From: CALZKI01 sp964567585
GTDB lineage: Bacteria > Bacillota > Clostridia > Lachnospirales > Lachnospiraceae
Assembly: GCA_964567585.1 (NCBI GenBank)
Contig: CAZMND010000003.1
Coordinates: 6,339-70,338, forward strand
DNA length: 64,000 nt
Direction of reading: 5' to 3'
Under the pieces are notes generated by a model. That model made no database searches. It was not told the DNA's origin and saw only the letters and a program-made list of their open reading frames with translations. Positions within the stretch are counted from its first letter, which is position 1. Each line of letters opens with the position of its first letter. The translations under genes were made by a program, and so were the position numbers. This document shows positions 63,301 through 64,000 of this stretch, piece by piece.

Positions 63301-63335
63301 ATTATTTTACTTTCATTCTCTCTTTTTGTTTCCAT
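60303..63335 (-). CDS. Hybrid sensor histidine kinase with receiver and HPt domains
   Basis: This is a 1010-residue membrane kinase. An N-terminal membrane helix (about 14-32) is followed by an extracytoplasmic 7TMR-DISM-like jelly roll (about 40-180) and seven or eight membrane helices (about 183-385). HisKA has H414 (NMSHEIRTP) and HATPase has EDTGIGIKP and GTGLGMSI. The receiver has acceptor D712 (MDHMMPVMDG) and K766. The HPt domain has H876 (KVHAMKSSAALIG). A helical tail of 80 residues ends the chain. It can run a full internal phosphorelay, yet no response regulator follows; the next gene is the DUF3800-like/TPR protein. Confidence 0.93.
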   Translation of the reverse strand: METKRENESKIIIIFKRIFLFFVLAICVYFVWGQVVLSNEQEIGNGEYRTLSDGWVWVKEDGTREEIELPGKYPVHRNDLLVIENVLPNDVQDNIFLCLRSSKQETKIYIDGKLRQEYTTEDTRLFGKVSAVAWVFVKLTEEDAGKNIRMELQTDSSYTGTLYDIHYGDRWEIWTQFFKEDGVELVMGLLMLVLGILSVVIGSILKIIYKKNIEMEYLAWAVFLTAIWVLSNSVFRQILFPSVSVISDMGFFMLMLIPVPFMLYLNSIQRERYNTLYAWMVGLNLADIVVCSVLHISNVIDFSDTNKIMCIIAGMSIVLIVITLIRDVFTGKIREYKLGALGILVICVTGVIEIIIYFVWTNHFNGSVLAAGLLLMLIISFVNTINNILKMEKEKQEALISNETKGKFLANMSHEIRTPINAVLGMDAMILRECKDEGIREYALNIQNAGQTLLSLVNDILDFSKIESGKMEIIPVEYDFSSMIHDVVNMIMMRAQDKGLKMNLSVDSSLPYKVYGDEVRIRQILTNLLTNAVKYTKEGSMGLKVSGKKDGDDILLHFVVEDTGIGIKPEDIQKLFARFERIEEERNRNIEGTGLGMSITMQLLKLMDSELQVESEYGVGSQFSFKIRQRIVCNEPIGDLEKRIKSQPIQYTYDAAFVAPNAHILVVDDNAINRKVFRNLLKQTLVQVDEAENGIECLELVKQNRYDLIFMDHMMPVMDGVETLHNMKKMQEYPCKDTSVIALTANAIQGAKEMYLSEGFNAFLSKPIQPDKLEKMIRDWLPQELLVSGELKEETVTDECVSDEATAEEKDENDLPAIEGVDWQSALSHLPDKELLLETIYDFYSTMNGEADFLQNCYDNLETDDGMLDSYRIKVHAMKSSAALIGIAGLSEKAKQLEMAAKDGDKDYIVTNTEEFLKEWRSYKDKLSVCIKEEEKEEIRDMSVITDKLDSLKEAMDFMDIDMADEIMKAIRAYEYSEEISVKVESLGSAVVNLDVDTVNELVDGIKKLL

Positions 63336-63384
63336 TACTAAACCTCATAAAAAACACTTGTAACTATTATTTTCTATATTTTAC

Positions 63385-63413
63385 AGTTTAAACTTCCCGT
63401 AACTATTCGTCAA
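63385..63413 (-). promoter_or_regulatory. Promoter of the hybrid kinase operon
   Basis: On the minus strand TTGACG (63408-63413), 17 bases, TAAACT (63385-63390), about 50 bases before the ATG at 63335. A 10-bp palindrome AGTTTAAACT covers the -10 box. Confidence 0.5.
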
Positions 63414-63566
63414 TAAATGTGCCTTAGTTTGTGGAGTTATTTATTGTACTTATAGCACGAACGTCCCACTCGAAAGTGCTTTGCACTTCATCTCGCTGTC
63501 ACACTCATAACCATTCATTCATCTTTGCCAGTTTCGCAGTCTGGTCAGCCGCGGAGCGGAAACACA

Positions 63567-63764
63567 TCAAAAAAAAGAGCTGTGTGCAAACACAGCAATT
63601 TCCCAATTTTCGACTTCTTTTTTATAACAAATAAGTGCTGTCCCAATTAACTCGTCTGTGTTTTTTAATACAACAGCAAATCTATACCAATCTTGCTTTT
63701 CGATTTGTCCAAGTTCAAATAAAATCCATTCTTTCGTTTTTTCTATGTCATTGTTTTTCGAAAG
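63567..63764 (-). pseudogene. Fragment of a GNAT acetyltransferase
   Basis: About 65 codons on the minus strand match the middle of a RimJ/RimL-like GNAT protein (EKTKEWILFELGQ, then DWYRFAVVLKNTDELIG, then NWEIA). There is no start, the N-terminal part is missing, and the frame ends inside a terminator hairpin, so the C-terminal acetyl-CoA loop is lost as well. The 5' end overlaps the small ORF at 63748-63858. A decayed gene. Confidence 0.75.
63569..63596 (-). terminator. Intrinsic terminator closing the gene debris
   Basis: On the minus strand GCTGTGT and ACACAGC arms (63579-63585 with 63590-63596) with a TTGC loop are followed by TCTTTTTTTT. Confidence 0.82.
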
Positions 63765-63858
63765 TCACTGTCTGTTCTTTCATAGATATTTTCCCAACTT
63801 GATAGCCGTAATCCGTAAGTTCTTTTTTATATTCCCATAAAGAGTTATATTTACTCAT
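63748..63858 (-). CDS. Short ORF, 36 codons, probably an internally deleted remnant
   Basis: The ORF starts MSKYNSLWEY with AGGAG nine bases upstream and continues KKELTDYGYQVGKISMKEQT. From memory, a common clostridial protein of about 70 residues has the same two ends with about 30 residues of helix between them, so this looks like an in-frame internal deletion. I cannot confirm that by search. It follows the partial gene at 63890 by 31 bp and runs into the GNAT fragment. It may still be translated. Confidence 0.45.
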   Translation of the reverse strand: MSKYNSLWEYKKELTDYGYQVGKISMKEQTVTFEKQ

Positions 63859-63889
63859 AGTATTTTATCTCCTCAAATTCAAATGTGGT

Positions 63890-64000
63890 TTATTTCTTTG
63901 CTGTTGGAAGTTCATCATACATAGCATTAAAAAGTCCTGACAAAAAATCTTTGTTATCAACATCATCAACCAACAACATTTCTTTTGCCCCTTCATAAGG
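63890..64000 (-). CDS. C-terminal 36 residues of an unidentified protein (cut by window edge)
   Basis: The minus-strand frame enters from the right edge and ends with TAA at 63890. The visible part is acidic (LLVDDVDNKDFLSGLFNAMYD, ending PTAKK). It is too short to assign. It ends 31 bp before the small ORF at 63858, so they may share a transcript. Confidence 0.6.
   Translation of the reverse strand, partial: PYEGAKEMLLVDDVDNKDFLSGLFNAMYDELPTAKK

Noticed and set aside
63430..63566. Possible small RNA or peptide between the kinase promoter and the GNAT fragment
   Set aside because: There are two short GC-rich hairpins and a 20-codon frame, but no ribosome site, promoter or terminator arrangement that supports a gene.

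Overview
The window reads as chromosomal DNA of a low-GC, spore-forming, anaerobic member of the Clostridia (Bacillota), most likely Lachnospiraceae. The support is the spoVA genes (spoVAA, AB, AC and a separate spoVAD), a Csp-type subtilase, strong AGGAGG ribosome sites, type II IlvE, plant-fibre glycosidases (GH3 remnant, GH36, GH53) and several fused regulators (MarR-GNAT, GNAT-RsgA, adaptor-CheX-REC). I found no tRNA, rRNA, CRISPR array, integrase or complete insertion sequence. Most genes lie on the minus strand.

Layout. 1-3 kb: heterodimeric ABC exporter. 3-7.3 kb: CheX-REC signalling protein, orphan spoVAD, ilvE and two small unknown genes. 7.4-12.1 kb: ABC-F ATPase, biotin transporter bioY under a BirA-like operator, a methyltransferase and a decayed GH3 glucosidase. 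12.1-19.3 kb: tightly packed minus-strand cluster of NlpC/P60-like protein, spoVAA-AB-AC, a soluble VirD4/TraG-like ATPase, a SpoVK/CbxX-like AAA+ protein and glf. 19.3-22.8 kb: plsY, purine permease, TVP38 protein, CarD. 22.9-29.2 kb: a probable seven-gene run (HD-GYP, tcdA, trxA, rsmF-like, AI-2E, nuclease-like protein, ZIP transporter). 29.2-33.4 kb: Csp-like protease, a candidate structured RNA, a LysR regulator and an M18 aminopeptidase. 33.5-39.2 kb: GH53 galactanase, GtrA, an EamA/MarR-GNAT pair with a dyad operator, a metal-binding protein and a ResA/CcdA redox pair. 39.3-44.5 kb: MMPL exporter coupled to a GLUG-repeat surface protein. 44.5-53.4 kb: DUF554, MBL hydrolase, SDR, an SOS-promoted membrane/GNAT ORF, an XRE membrane regulator, a phosphoesterase lipoprotein, a 23-residue peptide gene and GH36 alpha-galactosidase. 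53.5-64 kb: epimerase remnant, DUF3892 protein, chemoreceptor, SDR, GNAT-RsgA fusion, a 22-residue peptide gene, a DUF3800-like/TPR protein in an operon with a hybrid histidine kinase, and gene debris at the right edge.

The most unusual items are the following: a LexA-box promoter driving a membrane-segment/GNAT ORF; a structured RNA with a terminator directly ahead of the csp gene; an ilvE terminator hairpin that contains the spoVAD ribosome site and a sigma-G-like promoter; two independent short-peptide transcription units; and the hybrid kinase plus DUF3800/TPR operon. Functions come from reading motifs by eye. No database search was run.
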